From positions 1 to 32,248 of the forward strand of contig MLAK01001124.1 in NCBI GenBank assembly GCA_001839685.1: a stretch of DNA of 32,248 nt. The letters run 5' to 3'. Of this stretch, positions 10,089 to 19,564 are shown in pieces. The notes beneath the pieces are model-generated. The model had not been told where the DNA came from. It made no database searches and saw only the letters and a list, made by a program, of their open reading frames with translations. How positions within the stretch are numbered: the first letter of the stretch is position 1; each line of letters opens with the position of its first letter. This DNA is from Tritrichomonas foetus. Its lineage: Eukaryota > Parabasalia > Tritrichomonadida > Tritrichomonadidae. The translations under genes were made by a program, and so were the position numbers.

Positions 10089-10285
10089 TGGTGTAAAGTG
10101 CCAATAAAAAAGCGGCGGGAAAAAATAATGCCAATTTCACTAAATATTAACTGGTGTAAAATGGCATTAATTTTGAGCACTTTGTTTGCGGTTGTTCTCA
10201 ATAAATTCATTTTAAATCATATGGTGTAAAAAGGCGACCCATTATGGCTCGAAAAACTATTCAAAATTCATTGGTGCAATATGAC
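10089..10285 (+). repeat. Four direct copies of a 14-bp histone-promoter element
   Basis: The copies are TGGTGTAAAGTGCC (10089-10102), TGGTGTAAAATGGC (10152-10165), TGGTGTAAAAAGGC (10222-10235) and TGGTGCAATATGAC (10272-10285). Core: TGGTGYAAWNNGNC. They have the same orientation and spacings of 63, 70 and 50 bp, and all lie within 255 bp of the H2B start. Multiple equally oriented copies before one gene suggest binding sites for a histone-gene regulator. The function is inferred. Confidence 0.65.
10114..10122 (-). promoter_or_regulatory. Consensus E2F/DP binding site in the H2B promoter
   Basis: GGCGGGAAA on the plus strand is TTTCCCGCC on the minus strand, a perfect E2F consensus (TTTSSCGC type), in very AT-rich DNA. 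It is 12 bp past the first copy of the 14-mer and about 215 bp before the H2B start. An E2F-family gene lies about 1.2 kb away. Confidence 0.6.
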
Positions 10286-10327
10286 ATTTTATAAAATTAT
10301 CCTTCAATAATGATATGAAAATAGTCA

Positions 10328-10332
10328 TCATT
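10328..10332 (+). promoter_or_regulatory. Inr before histone H2B
   Basis: TCATT with the putative +1 A at 10330 is 10 nt before the ATG at 10340. It matches the trichomonad initiator and supports the annotated start. Confidence 0.6.
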
Positions 10333-10339
10333 TTTATAA

Positions 10340-10732
10340 ATGTCATCCAAGAAACCAGCCTCAAAGCAACCAACCGAAAAAAAGCCAGCCGTTGAAGGCG
10401 AAACCGGTGAAGCCGCTGCTGCCGCCAAGGACAAGAAGCTCAGACATAAGAAGAGGTCCGAGACATTCTCATCATACATTTTCAAGGTTCTCAAGCAAGT
10501 TCACCCAGATATCGGTATTTCAAACAAGGCAATGATGGTTATGAACTCCTTCGTCACAGATATTTTCGAGCGTATCGCTCAAGAAGGAGCCCGCCTCGTC
10601 GACATGAACGACAGAAACACCCTCGGCTCAAGAGAAATTCAAACCGCTGTCCGTTTAGTTCTCCCAGGCGACCTTGCCAAACACGCCGTCTCAGAAGGTG
10701 GCAAGGCTGTCGCTAAATTCAATGCCGAGTAA
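10340..10732 (+). CDS. Histone H2B
   Basis: Predicted 130-residue core histone. The N-terminal tail is Lys/Pro/Ala-rich (~1-38). The histone fold follows from [20 protein letters not shown] and includes [34 protein letters not shown] and the C-terminal helix [18 protein letters not shown]. These are diagnostic of H2B. Lys122 is the position of the H2B ubiquitylation site (vertebrate K120). The protein ends in NAE instead of the common basic TSSK end. Codons are much richer in C/G at third positions than in neighbouring genes, as expected for high expression. The stop TAA runs into TAAAT, a trichomonad-type poly(A) signal. Confidence 0.97.
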   Translation: MSSKKPASKQPTEKKPAVEGETGEAAAAAKDKKLRHKKRSETFSSYIFKVLKQVHPDIGISNKAMMVMNSFVTDIFERIAQEGARLVDMNDRNTLGSREIQTAVRLVLPGDLAKHAVSEGGKAVAKFNAE

Positions 10733-11298
10733 ATTATTTGTATTGCTCATAAATATACTTTCTATACTTTCTTTTTTGGTCTTTCTCTGTTTTTTCTTCA
10801 AATATTACCTCCAGCAGAATAAAAAGAAATCTGATGGGCCTTAGTATTGTATTATAATTATTCACTTCAAACATGATAGACTGATGCCTGACCCCCATAA
10901 ATGACTGGATTTCTCAAATAAATTGTATATCCGAAAAGTCATTGAAAATCGGATTGTTGAGGTGAAAATATTCATGTATGTTATTTAATTGATGGGAAAA
11001 GTCATCTTTTTGGGTTTGTGCTCAAATCTGAAATCCGAAAAATATTTTTCGATATTTAATGTATCAAATATATGCTTGTTTTTTGGAGATACAACTTACT
11101 TCTTTCAATATAAATGATAAAAACCTAGTCTTCTTGATAAATAGTGGATTCAGAAATTCATCATATAATATTTTTTACCAAATCAAGCATGAGCAACTCC
11201 TGGCATCAATTACTCCCGAATAGATCGGATAAATCCAGACGAGTCACAATTTTTCTTATCGTAAAGTAATGAAAGTAAGATAAACATTATTAGATTAT
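10733..11298. other. Convergent intergenic region, nothing recognised
   Basis: This is 3'-flanking DNA of H2B (+) and the E2F-like gene (-). I see no ORF, structured RNA or repeat. Confidence 0.5.
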
Positions 11299-12042
11299 TC
11301 ATTTATTCAAAAAATACTTATACATGACTTCAAAAAAACATCTTTGTCTATATTTATATGCATCATGAATTAATGCTTTATCAGAATGTGACAGCAATGA
11401 TTCAATACTTACCAAATTCGAGATTTTTATGGCCTCCTTCCGCTTTTCCCATGCCTTTTTAATCATGAATTCTCTGTTAACATGCAGTGTATAATGTCCA
11501 ACCTGGACAGATCTCTTGATTAAGTTAATAACCTCAAGAAAACTCAAAACAAGATATAATCTCCTTTCTAGAGACCGAATGTCGGACTTTCCGTCGTGGA
11601 AGACACGCGATATCTGTTTCAGTGACAATGTTTCCATATTCAAATATAAGAAAAGGCCAATTACATGGTATGCCAAATTTCCCAACGATGGAGATGACAC
11701 TAAGTTGAAAGTCAGTGAAAAGTTACTCGATAAAGCATGAACCTCAAGCTCGTCATAGAAGTCCGAAATAGATGTTTCTGCTTTGTCAATACCTATCCAT
11801 TCGAGATTGCCCTTCGACGCAACTTTACATACTCCGAGTGAGGTCATTAAATTAAAGAAGTCATATACTCTTCGATGCTGTACCATGTTGCTTTGCGCAA
11901 TATGAAGAACGCTGAATGTCGTCAATTTGTGTTGCTCCAAGTTAGCGACGATGCTCTTGAAAACATCAGTCGATTTAATCGGAATGTTGTTTCTACCTTT
12001 GGTTTTCCTCCCAGGGGTGATCAAAGGCTGAGCTGCATTCAT
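11299..12042 (-). CDS. Tandem winged-helix E2F/DP-family transcription factor
   Basis: Predicted 247-residue protein from the ATG at 12042; the frame to 12045 starts with TTG. The first winged helix (~25-84) carries the E2F/DP recognition helix signature RRVYDFFNLMTSLGV (57-71) followed by the wing KGNLEWIG, matching the family pattern RRIYDxxNVLEGxGL...IxWxG. A second, weaker winged helix (~119-188) has ERRLYLVLSFLEVINLIKR (159-177), the same pattern with YD changed to YL, then a wing ending YTLHV. Two DNA-binding domains without a dimerisation or transactivation region resemble atypical E2F7/8 or plant DEL repressors. It may bind DNA without a DP partner. The C-terminus is basic and helical. 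H2B, with an E2F site in its promoter, is the convergent neighbour. Confidence 0.75.
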   Translation of the reverse strand: MNAAQPLITPGRKTKGRNNIPIKSTDVFKSIVANLEQHKLTTFSVLHIAQSNMVQHRRVYDFFNLMTSLGVCKVASKGNLEWIGIDKAETSISDFYDELEVHALSSNFSLTFNLVSSPSLGNLAYHVIGLFLYLNMETLSLKQISRVFHDGKSDIRSLERRLYLVLSFLEVINLIKRSVQVGHYTLHVNREFMIKKAWEKRKEAIKISNLVSIESLLSHSDKALIHDAYKYRQRCFFEVMYKYFLNK

Positions 12043-15009
12043 CAAAATCGGTCTGATTACTGACTTTTTAGAAAATATTCAACTTTTTAAGAGAATTGAA
12101 ATAAAAAGTTAATAAAAAATTATCAATTTCCTCCAATTTGAGGCATAATTCAAATAGTTTTCTGAAAGGTTCTGATGATTCGAATTTTTCTGGTTTTTTG
12201 AGATTGCAAAAGATAATCATGGGCTCGGGATAAAATGGCAGTTTTCATCAGTCTTATTTTCCATAATGGTCACAATACATTTTATTCTTCGTTATGTTTC
12301 AAAAATGCTAAGCGATTGTTAATTCAATGCATTTCCCCTTAAGAAAAAACCCCTCATTATTCAAACAAAAATTGAGGTAAGAATTGAATATAATTTTATC
12401 AAAAAAAACAAAGAAAGGTAACGAAAGAAAATATTGTTGAAATTAGTTTATTGAAATATAAGGATAATTATTCAAAAATTGATATATTTATTTGAATGAT
12501 ATATCAAATATTTGAGGGCTATTTTTGTTCAAATAAATTATGAGTAAATTTAATTTACTATCGATAGAGTCTTATGAAATTTTGTGAAAGAGGGAAACTT
12601 TTGATAAATTCAATTTTTTGAGAAGTGGATTGTTTCTGAGTGATTAGGCATTGAAACTTCAAAAAGGAACAAAAGTTTTATCAAAGATTATATCAAAGAT
12701 TGTTTATTAAATTAAATTAATATAGTTTTCCTAGATAGTATTTTATTCTTATTGACAAATATGACAATGGTATTATCATTTTGATGAGCTCAAAGACCAC
12801 ACCCATGTGAAAATAAACAAATTTTTATTGTGCTAAAATATTTCCACCATAACTCACCATTATTTTCACAAAAAGCTTTTTATTTGGTTCTTATTTGAGA
12901 CATATATGACATTTTAAAAAGGAAATAAAATCATCAAATAAACACTATTACTCAGATGATTTCCCAAAACATAAGTTATAGATATTCTGTGAAATTAAAA
13001 AAAAAAAAATATTCGAATAAATTGTGCAATTTCTCGTTCTATTTATCAAATTATTTAATGTTATTATGAAATAAATCCATAATGTCTATAGATTTGCAGA
13101 CCTCTCACAATTTTGGTGTCGAAATTCCTCTATCAAATGATCGAAAACAGTCATGACTTCTTTTCAATTTTTGTTTCTATTCTGATTTATAAAAGAAAAC
13201 AATATTATTCTTACCTCAAATGGCTATATAAATGAATTCAGATGATCATAAAAAGAACAAAAGATATTTGTGAGACTTTTTATCTATTCAAAATTCGTAA
13301 ATAATTATCTTCGGAATCAATAATTCTTTGGCGAGTTCAATATTTATTTACGAGTCGTTATAATTCATTTCAATTTTCTTTATTTATATGAATCATATTT
13401 TGTAGAAACAATGTGTTATTTCAAATTTTCAATAAAATCAATAATTCTTTTTATTTATTATATAAACTTTTGAATTCTTTATGAGTTATTGAGATATCTC
13501 AAATGTACAAAAACGAAAATCATTTTCAGTCTTTCTACTGAGAGCCCATTCAAATTATTTGATTCATTTTTTCACCATTTTATTAGAATTAAAATTCATC
13601 TCTAATTTTCCAGTTTTTCCTGGTTTATTCTATTTATTCGCATTGCATATTTTCATGCGACCATACTGAACCCTTCGGTTCGAAAAAGGAAAAATATTTG
13701 TGATAGTTCATTTTGATATTGATACTCTTTCATGCGATCTTTCGGAACTACTAAAATTAAAAAGTATAAATAATCTAATTTACACAGGCATCACCAATAA
13801 AAATCACGAATTCAGAATATTTAATTAAAGGTAAGCCATTGAACCACCATCATAATATTTAACGATTTTTTGGGAACTAGCACTAATTAGAACGATAGAA
13901 ATGTCTTGGTAAATGATACACAATTTTTTCCTCATGTAAAGTACTTACAGATATCTCATGAACATTTAAGGCCAAATGAAACGTTAAATTAATGAAAAGT
14001 GTTCACGATGAAACTGGTCGAAATTTAAAATGCTTTTCTTCTTTGCATTATTTATTTTTTATCAATTTAATCACCAGTTTTCAAATTTCAATTTTCAATG
14101 GTTAAATTCATTTGTGAGTTGATGAAATTGCCAATGATAATTAAGAATTGTAATTTTTAACTAATATCAAAATGACCATAGTTTCTAAAGAAGATCGAAA
14201 ATCAGAAGGTTCAATTGCTTTATAAAACAATTTGATGGAGAAAGTGGATTTAATATCACCATTAATCAGAATTCAGATTCGATTGAACACCAATAAGATC
14301 CATATCATCCAATACAAACTAAGAAGTATGCTTATATTATTTGTGTTATATTCTAAATTCCTCAAATCTTCTTACGTCATTATTTTAGCAAATTTCTGAT
14401 TTTCGATCGATTTTCAGTGGATAATCGGGCAGAATCATACATTAGATATTAATATTACAAATATTATGATTTTTATCGCCAAAGGAATTAAAAATTCATA
14501 TTCATGATATGAATAGAATGAAAAATGCAGAAAAAGCACCACCGATGAGATAAAATGGTTGCTTTGTTGTTAATCAATCAATATCAAATTATCGATGATG
14601 TTATGTTGGTTGAACAAAAAAATGGGAAGTCATTTGATGACATTTTAATCGGCTTTCATGAAATTTGATTCCACTTTTTTTCAGAAGTCTTACTAACGTA
14701 TTGTCATTCACTTTTTGAGTTTATTTGGAAAAACAACACTTCTTTTTGAATGAAAAAGTTTTCATAAGTATTGATTTTATGTTATACAATTCAATTCACT
14801 AGATTGAGTGAAGTAAAAAAATGCAAAAATACAGTATTATCTATCACAGTTGTTGGATATATTTTTGTGCTTGAAAAGAGCGAATATAAATCATTATTGG
14901 ATTGAACGGAATTGAATTATCAGACAAATATGTATTGAAATACAACTTTTTTTCATAAAAAGTATAAAAATTCTGCAAAAGTTAAAAAATTCAAAAGTGA
15001 TTTTCGATA
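12043..15009. other. 3-kb AT-rich gene desert
   Basis: No intact gene. A small GC-richer island at 13651-13749 carries a repeated TTTCATGCGA, each copy followed by TTCGG, and a hairpin at 13668-13681. A plus-strand frame near 14171-14397 has one internal stop and could be a relic or chance. Confidence 0.4.
13651..13749. other. GC-richer patch with repeated TTTCATGCGA and a small hairpin
   Basis: TTTCATGCGA occurs at 13651-13660 and 13728-13737, and each copy is followed within ~15 nt by TTCGG. GAACC-CTTC-GGTTC (13668-13681) forms a perfect 5-bp stem. It could be a small structured RNA or a regulatory patch. No family recognised. Confidence 0.3.
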
Positions 15010-16941
15010 ATGAATAGAGTGTCTCCAGCTGTCTTCGCTCCATTCATGACAATTTCACGGAAGATGGATCTTGATGATTTCCGATCGCGTTACTCGTATG
15101 TCAAGATTATCAAGCAAACAAGAAATTACACGATCAGATTAGCCAATCACGTTCAAACGGGCGAACTAGTAGCCGTCAAAACAATACTCAAATCAAATAT
15201 GAACAGTCACAAAAAAGTCACCGATTTATTTCGAGAAATCCAGAATCTGATATCGTTAAGGGATCACAAAAATATCATTAAATTGTACGAAGTTGTCGAT
15301 GTAGGTGACAGTTTTTACATGGTTATGGAATACGCTGACAATAACGACCTGTGTCAATACATTAGTAAAAATGTGACGATATCAGAAAATAAGATCAGAT
15401 CCTTCTTTAGAGTTATGCTGAAAACTATCTCTGATCTTCACCAGAGAAATATTGTCCATCGTTCGATGAAAATAGAAAGTTTTTTATTAGATTCTAAATT
15501 GAGGATTAAATTAATCGACTTCTCTAATTCACGAACGCATAAAGAAAATGATGGGCTTTGTACAACAATCAGTGGGACAGCTCAGTATGAACCACCCGAG
15601 CTTATTAAAGGCGATCCTTATGATCCAAAAAAATTAGATTCGTGGACACTTGGCGTTATCTTTTATATTATGTTATTTAAAGAATTCCCTTTTAATTGCC
15701 CTTCACTGACAGAAACATTACAGCTAATCTTGAATAGCGATATTAAAATCCCAAAAAATAAATATTCTGAAGAAGCAATAGATCTTCTTCATTGTCTTCT
15801 TTGTAAAGACAGTGCACGTAGAATCACGCCAACAGAAGCATTGACTCATCCTTTCATTGGTGAGGAAAAAGCAAAGTTTTCAAATCACAAAGCAAAAAAT
15901 GATATTTTACATGAGAAAGCATTAAGTGTGATGCTTTGTCCAAAGGAGCAATTTTTTAAATTGGGCCCAGATGATCTAGTCACATATGAAATTATCAAAC
16001 GAAAATGTCAATTTAATGAAAATCTACAAAAAGGACAGCTTTCGAAGAAAAAAACAGGAGAAACGAAAAATTCACCATGTGAAAATAATAGTTCATCTTC
16101 AAGTTTTTCTTCAAGTTCTGCTTCAACAAATCTAGAAATGATTCCTCGACTTTTGAATGGGCCAAATGACGCAAGACCAATTCGACGAGAAAGGCTTCAA
16201 CGCGCTCAAGTCAAATTTTCTCCTCATAAACGGTATTCGGATGTTGGATTTAAACCTACATTTGCCGGACCGCTTGAGGAAGATGAAGAAGATGATTTTA
16301 TGAAAAATTCGACGAATATAAATAGAAATTCAAACTTTGTGAATTTAGATTCACCAAATTTAAATAAATATGAAAATCCTCTTGTATCACCATCAAAGCA
16401 GGTTACAATTTCGGTCAAACTATCCAACAATGAAATTTTTCAACCAGCCTTTCTCAAAAATGAAGTTTTCCCGTCATCTCCAGTTCACAATATTATTGCC
16501 AAACCTCAAATTCAAAATCAGGAACAGTTCGTTGGACTACCAGCGAATCGGGTTGTAAGATCACCAATAAACATTCTTCGAACAACACCAAACTCTTGTC
16601 CAAATCGTTCTAATTATGAACAATTGAGAAGAAAATCACTAACTAGACCACTTTCACCAATTGCTGAACAGACAAAAATCACAAATAATAATCATGCAAT
16701 AAAATCACCACTAACAACAATAATGAAAACTATTTGTGGATTTATTCAGAATTCCCAAAATATGTCAATTGTTAGTCGAGAAGAGTTTTCTGTGTTTGTA
16801 CGATTTAATGAACTTTGCGCTTGTATAATTATTGGACCAGTGAATGATGAACTGAATGGATACATGATAAATAAAATTAATGGTAATGATTCAACTTTGC
16901 CAATATTCGAGAAATTATTGTCCGAGGGTATAGGATTTTAA
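15010..16941 (+). CDS. CAMK-like pseudokinase with long Ser/Pro-rich tail
   Basis: Predicted 643-residue protein. A kinase fold spans ~30-285: VAVK with K57, the alpha-C Glu (E76), hinge MVMEYAD, GTAQYEPPE (189-197), DSWTLGVIFY (210-219) and a terminal HPFIG. Catalytic residues are missing. The Gly-rich loop reads IIKQTRNYTI without glycines. HRD is HRS (150-152), so the catalytic base Asp is lost. The catalytic-loop Asn is replaced (KIESF), and DFG is DFS (170-172). It should therefore not phosphorylate substrates. The tail is Ser-rich (~355-370), acidic (EEDEEDD) and has many S-P sites. The last ~75 residues resemble a KA1-like end, as in AMPK/MARK relatives, but this is tentative. Met13 and Met19 are alternative starts. 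Confidence 0.85.
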   Translation: MNRVSPAVFAPFMTISRKMDLDDFRSRYSYVKIIKQTRNYTIRLANHVQTGELVAVKTILKSNMNSHKKVTDLFREIQNLISLRDHKNIIKLYEVVDVGDSFYMVMEYADNNDLCQYISKNVTISENKIRSFFRVMLKTISDLHQRNIVHRSMKIESFLLDSKLRIKLIDFSNSRTHKENDGLCTTISGTAQYEPPELIKGDPYDPKKLDSWTLGVIFYIMLFKEFPFNCPSLTETLQLILNSDIKIPKNKYSEEAIDLLHCLLCKDSARRITPTEALTHPFIGEEKAKFSNHKAKNDILHEKALSVMLCPKEQFFKLGPDDLVTYEIIKRKCQFNENLQKGQLSKKKTGETKNSPCENNSSSSSFSSSSASTNLEMIPRLLNGPNDARPIRRERLQRAQVKFSPHKRYSDVGFKPTFAGPLEEDEEDDFMKNSTNINRNSNFVNLDSPNLNKYENPLVSPSKQVTISVKLSNNEIFQPAFLKNEVFPSSPVHNIIAKPQIQNQEQFVGLPANRVVRSPINILRTTPNSCPNRSNYEQLRRKSLTRPLSPIAEQTKITNNNHAIKSPLTTIMKTICGFIQNSQNMSIVSREEFSVFVRFNELCACIIIGPVNDELNGYMINKINGNDSTLPIFEKLLSEGIGF

Positions 16942-16999
16942 TATTAATATGTAAGTAAATATGTTTGTTTATTGTATTTCAATTTATACTCTACAACAT

Positions 17000-17022
17000 A
17001 TTATTATTATTATTATTATTTA
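17000..17022. repeat. (ATT)n microsatellite
   Basis: About seven TTA/ATT units lie in the short gap between the convergent pseudokinase and PSI-protein genes. An A-homopolymer follows shortly after. Confidence 0.8.
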
Positions 17023-17120
17023 TTCATGAGAAAAAAAAAAAAACATTTATATTTTCAATTAACAATATTATAATTCTACGATATACAAAGGAGAAAGACA
17101 TTCACACTATCAATAAACAT

Positions 17121-17810
17121 TTATTTAAAGGATGGAATATCATCCAAATTAAATTCAGCATTCATCTTTGGTAAACTTTGATAAAGTGGTCTAGAATAAT
17201 ACCAAATAGTTACTATAGCTGCAGATGCTGCTGTGATTGACAGCATTATAATAACAACAATTAAAATTTTCTTTGTTTTTGCAGTTTCTTTTTCTTGCTT
17301 TTTCTCTTCGATTGTATAAGAATTTATATCCCTTGGACGGAAACATGTTGATCTTCTATTGCTCCATTTACATGGATTTTTACAATCATCTTTATTTTTA
17401 GCGGCAGCACATTTTGATGCCTTACATGTTGTCACATTAAATAGCCAGTCTTCAGCAATACATTTAAATGCAAATGGTCCATCTTTGGTACCTTCTACAC
17501 AAACACTCATACTTTGACACCATCCACAATGTATAGTATCATCATTAGATACGCATTTTGTGCATCCATCATCCGAATAAAGTTCGAAACAACGTCCTAG
17601 TTTTTTGGAATTAGCTGCTACAATTGAGTTGGAATTAGGACAAACTGTATTTTTATTTCCTTGATTGTCTAAAGTCGAAAAACATTTTTGAGTTTCTGCA
17701 CAAAATTCACATCCGTACACAGACAAGCATGTATCAGCATCAAATGTGAGAAGATCACAAATGTTGTCCTGTGATGAAAAAGCGAATATTACCAAATTTA
17801 TGAGCAACAT
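17121..17810 (-). CDS. Cys-rich PSI-domain type I membrane protein
   Basis: Predicted 229-residue protein. Residues 1-13 form a signal peptide (MLLINLVIFAFSS). The ectodomain is rich in Cys pairs. One segment (DGCTKCVSNDDTIHCGWCQS) has the CxxC...CGWC pattern of PSI (plexin-semaphorin-integrin) domains, and flanking blocks (CLSVYGCEFCAETQKC; CAAAKNKDDCKNPCKW) look like further PSI-like modules. One N-glycosylation site (NVT) is visible. A Lys-rich stretch precedes a 22-residue TM helix (~182-203) and a short tail with YQSL, a YxxPhi endocytic signal. It is likely at the cell surface or in endosomes. The stop runs into TAAATAAA, a poly(A)-type signal, and an Inr lies 6 nt before the ATG. Confidence 0.8.
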   Translation of the reverse strand: MLLINLVIFAFSSQDNICDLLTFDADTCLSVYGCEFCAETQKCFSTLDNQGNKNTVCPNSNSIVAANSKKLGRCFELYSDDGCTKCVSNDDTIHCGWCQSMSVCVEGTKDGPFAFKCIAEDWLFNVTTCKASKCAAAKNKDDCKNPCKWSNRRSTCFRPRDINSYTIEEKKQEKETAKTKKILIVVIIMLSITAASAAIVTIWYYSRPLYQSLPKMNAEFNLDDIPSFK

Positions 17811-17818
17811 GGAAATGA
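17811..17818 (-). promoter_or_regulatory. Inr before the PSI-domain gene
   Basis: The minus strand reads TCATTTCC directly before the ATG. The putative +1 A at 17816 gives a 6-nt leader. It matches TCA(+1)Py(T/A). Confidence 0.55.
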
Positions 17819-18500
17819 TTTTTTTGTCAACTTGCCAGGTGAATGTTTGAAAAATTCATTGTATTTTGACAACTTGACAATATTTCATGTTATTGATAAA
17901 TACTCACTTTATTAATATTAATTGTTTCACTTAACTCAAAGCCAGTTAAAGTCTAACTTCTAAAACAAATATGACATTATATTAATGTTTATTCAACCTG
18001 ATCACTAAATGGAATAGAAATTCATAAATCACAAGAATAACATAGTTCCCCGAAAGAATGCAATATTAATAATATTCTATTATGATTTCACTATCATATA
18101 TAAAGTTGTATGATCCATTGTTTTACCAGTAATCAGATCTTTTCTCCTCATAATTAATGTCATTACTAATCATAGAAGCTTTGTTTGATGCTAAATAATA
18201 TAAATTGATATACAAAATGTTAAGATTTATAATACATGGTGATATGACTTACTCCATGGTTTTCAATCAAATGTCACTAATTTAATTGAATACCATATTT
18301 CATTTATATTCAATTTTTACCTTTCATTTATAAATTAACTGAACCATAAAATTAGTTTATGCTCTTTTATTCTCCACATCATTGAGACTATTATTAAAAT
18401 AAATAGTTAACTGTAAAGTGATTAACTCTCATTTGATAAAAAAAAAACTCTTTTGTTTTTTGAATAGTCTGTTCGGTTGCACTTTTTCCAAAATTTGAAA
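17819..18500. other. Divergent intergenic region, nothing specific recognised
   Basis: This separates the PSI gene (-) from LSm2 (+). An Inr-like GCACTTTTT lies about 20 nt before the LSm2 ATG. Otherwise only AT-rich DNA is visible. Confidence 0.4.
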
Positions 18501-18785
18501 ATGGTATTTTTACAACTCTTCAAAACACTCGAAGGCAAAACAGTCCAAGTCGAAATGATGAACGGAATTATCGTCAAAGGCACTTTACAATCAGCAGACC
18601 ACTATTATAATTTCAGACTCGAAAATCTCGAAGTTCTCATGGCTCCGTTTTGTTCAGAATTGTATGCGCTTACAACAATGTACATTCGTGGTTCCGCAGT
18701 CCGCTACCTCATTTTGGAGCCAAACGATGTCGATCTCGAATTGCTCCGTGATGCAACTCGCCGCCATAACCAAGGTTCACAATAA
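18501..18785 (+). CDS. LSM2: U6 snRNA-associated Sm-like protein LSm2
   Basis: Predicted 94-residue protein. The start is the ATG at 18501; the frame extends to a TTG at 18477, which is unlikely to be used. Sm1 is at ~12-42 (GKTVQVEMMNGIIVKGTLQS, then the YYNFRL strand) and Sm2 at 61-72 (YIRGSAVRYLIL). The start MVFLQLFKTLEGK and the end DVDLELLRDATRR match LSm2 closely. LSm2 is part of the LSm2-8 ring on U6 snRNA (splicing) and the LSm1-7 ring (mRNA decapping). Codons are C/G-biased, and the stop overlaps TAAAT. Confidence 0.93.
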   Translation: MVFLQLFKTLEGKTVQVEMMNGIIVKGTLQSADHYYNFRLENLEVLMAPFCSELYALTTMYIRGSAVRYLILEPNDVDLELLRDATRRHNQGSQ

Positions 18786-19564
18786 ATGTGTTTTAAAATT
18801 AACTAGCCACTAATCATTTTTTTATCGATGTTTAATTGATTCATTCATTTTTTTTCCATAATAATTCTTCTGTTTTGTTATTCATCTTTTTGAGTATTTT
18901 CTTGCAGATTTTTGTATTGTCTCTACAGCTTAACCGTTTTCGAGATTTCATGAAAGCCAAAATCAATTCTTTCACATATGATTGATTTCACGTTATTGCA
19001 TTATTTTTTAATATCTATATAGTTTCGTATGTATAAAATCTAACTATTGCCAAAGAATGAATATTCTTCAATTCCATATTTCTGATCAAAATCTGAAAAA
19101 TTCTTGAATGATGATAAAAATGATGTCAAATTACACTTTTTGTGAAATGTTAAATGAGAACATCATTTATCGAAAAAGAAATCGAATCGTTAATCAAAAG
19201 TATTCATCTTTAATTTCATGATTCCGCATTGGCACATAATTTTCTATGAATTCATCATAAATGCATCAACTTCTATATCTTTGCATTATGACCAACAATT
19301 AAGCCCAACTGTGTCGTAATTTATACAGAGTTTGTTCGTAATATAGAGGCATAACAACTTAATAAGTAGAATGACAATGCATAAACATTTAGAGATGGAT
19401 AAACAATCAATTTCTCAGATTTTTATATATTCGTTTCCAACATATTTTTTGATCTATCATTTCATTTTATCCACGTTATGGCTTTTCTTTAGATTAATCA
19501 AGTTTTCATCAAGCCAGCTATTTCAATAATTCAGATAAAGAAAATTTCTTGCCAAAAAGTCAAA
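18786..19564. other. Intergenic region, nothing recognised
   Basis: AT-rich DNA between two plus-strand genes. I see no ORF, repeat or clear Inr. Confidence 0.5.

Larger units (their letters stand above)
9832..10339. promoter_or_regulatory. Shared upstream region of the Puf gene (-) and histone H2B (+)
   Basis: This 500-bp divergent region holds a consensus E2F site, four copies of an imperfect 14-mer and an Inr just before H2B, each listed separately. All of the repeats lie on the H2B side and read in the same direction. Confidence 0.6.

Noticed and set aside
18477..18500. N-terminal extension of LSm2
   Set aside because: It starts with TTG, and LSm2 proteins begin at the position of the ATG at 18501.
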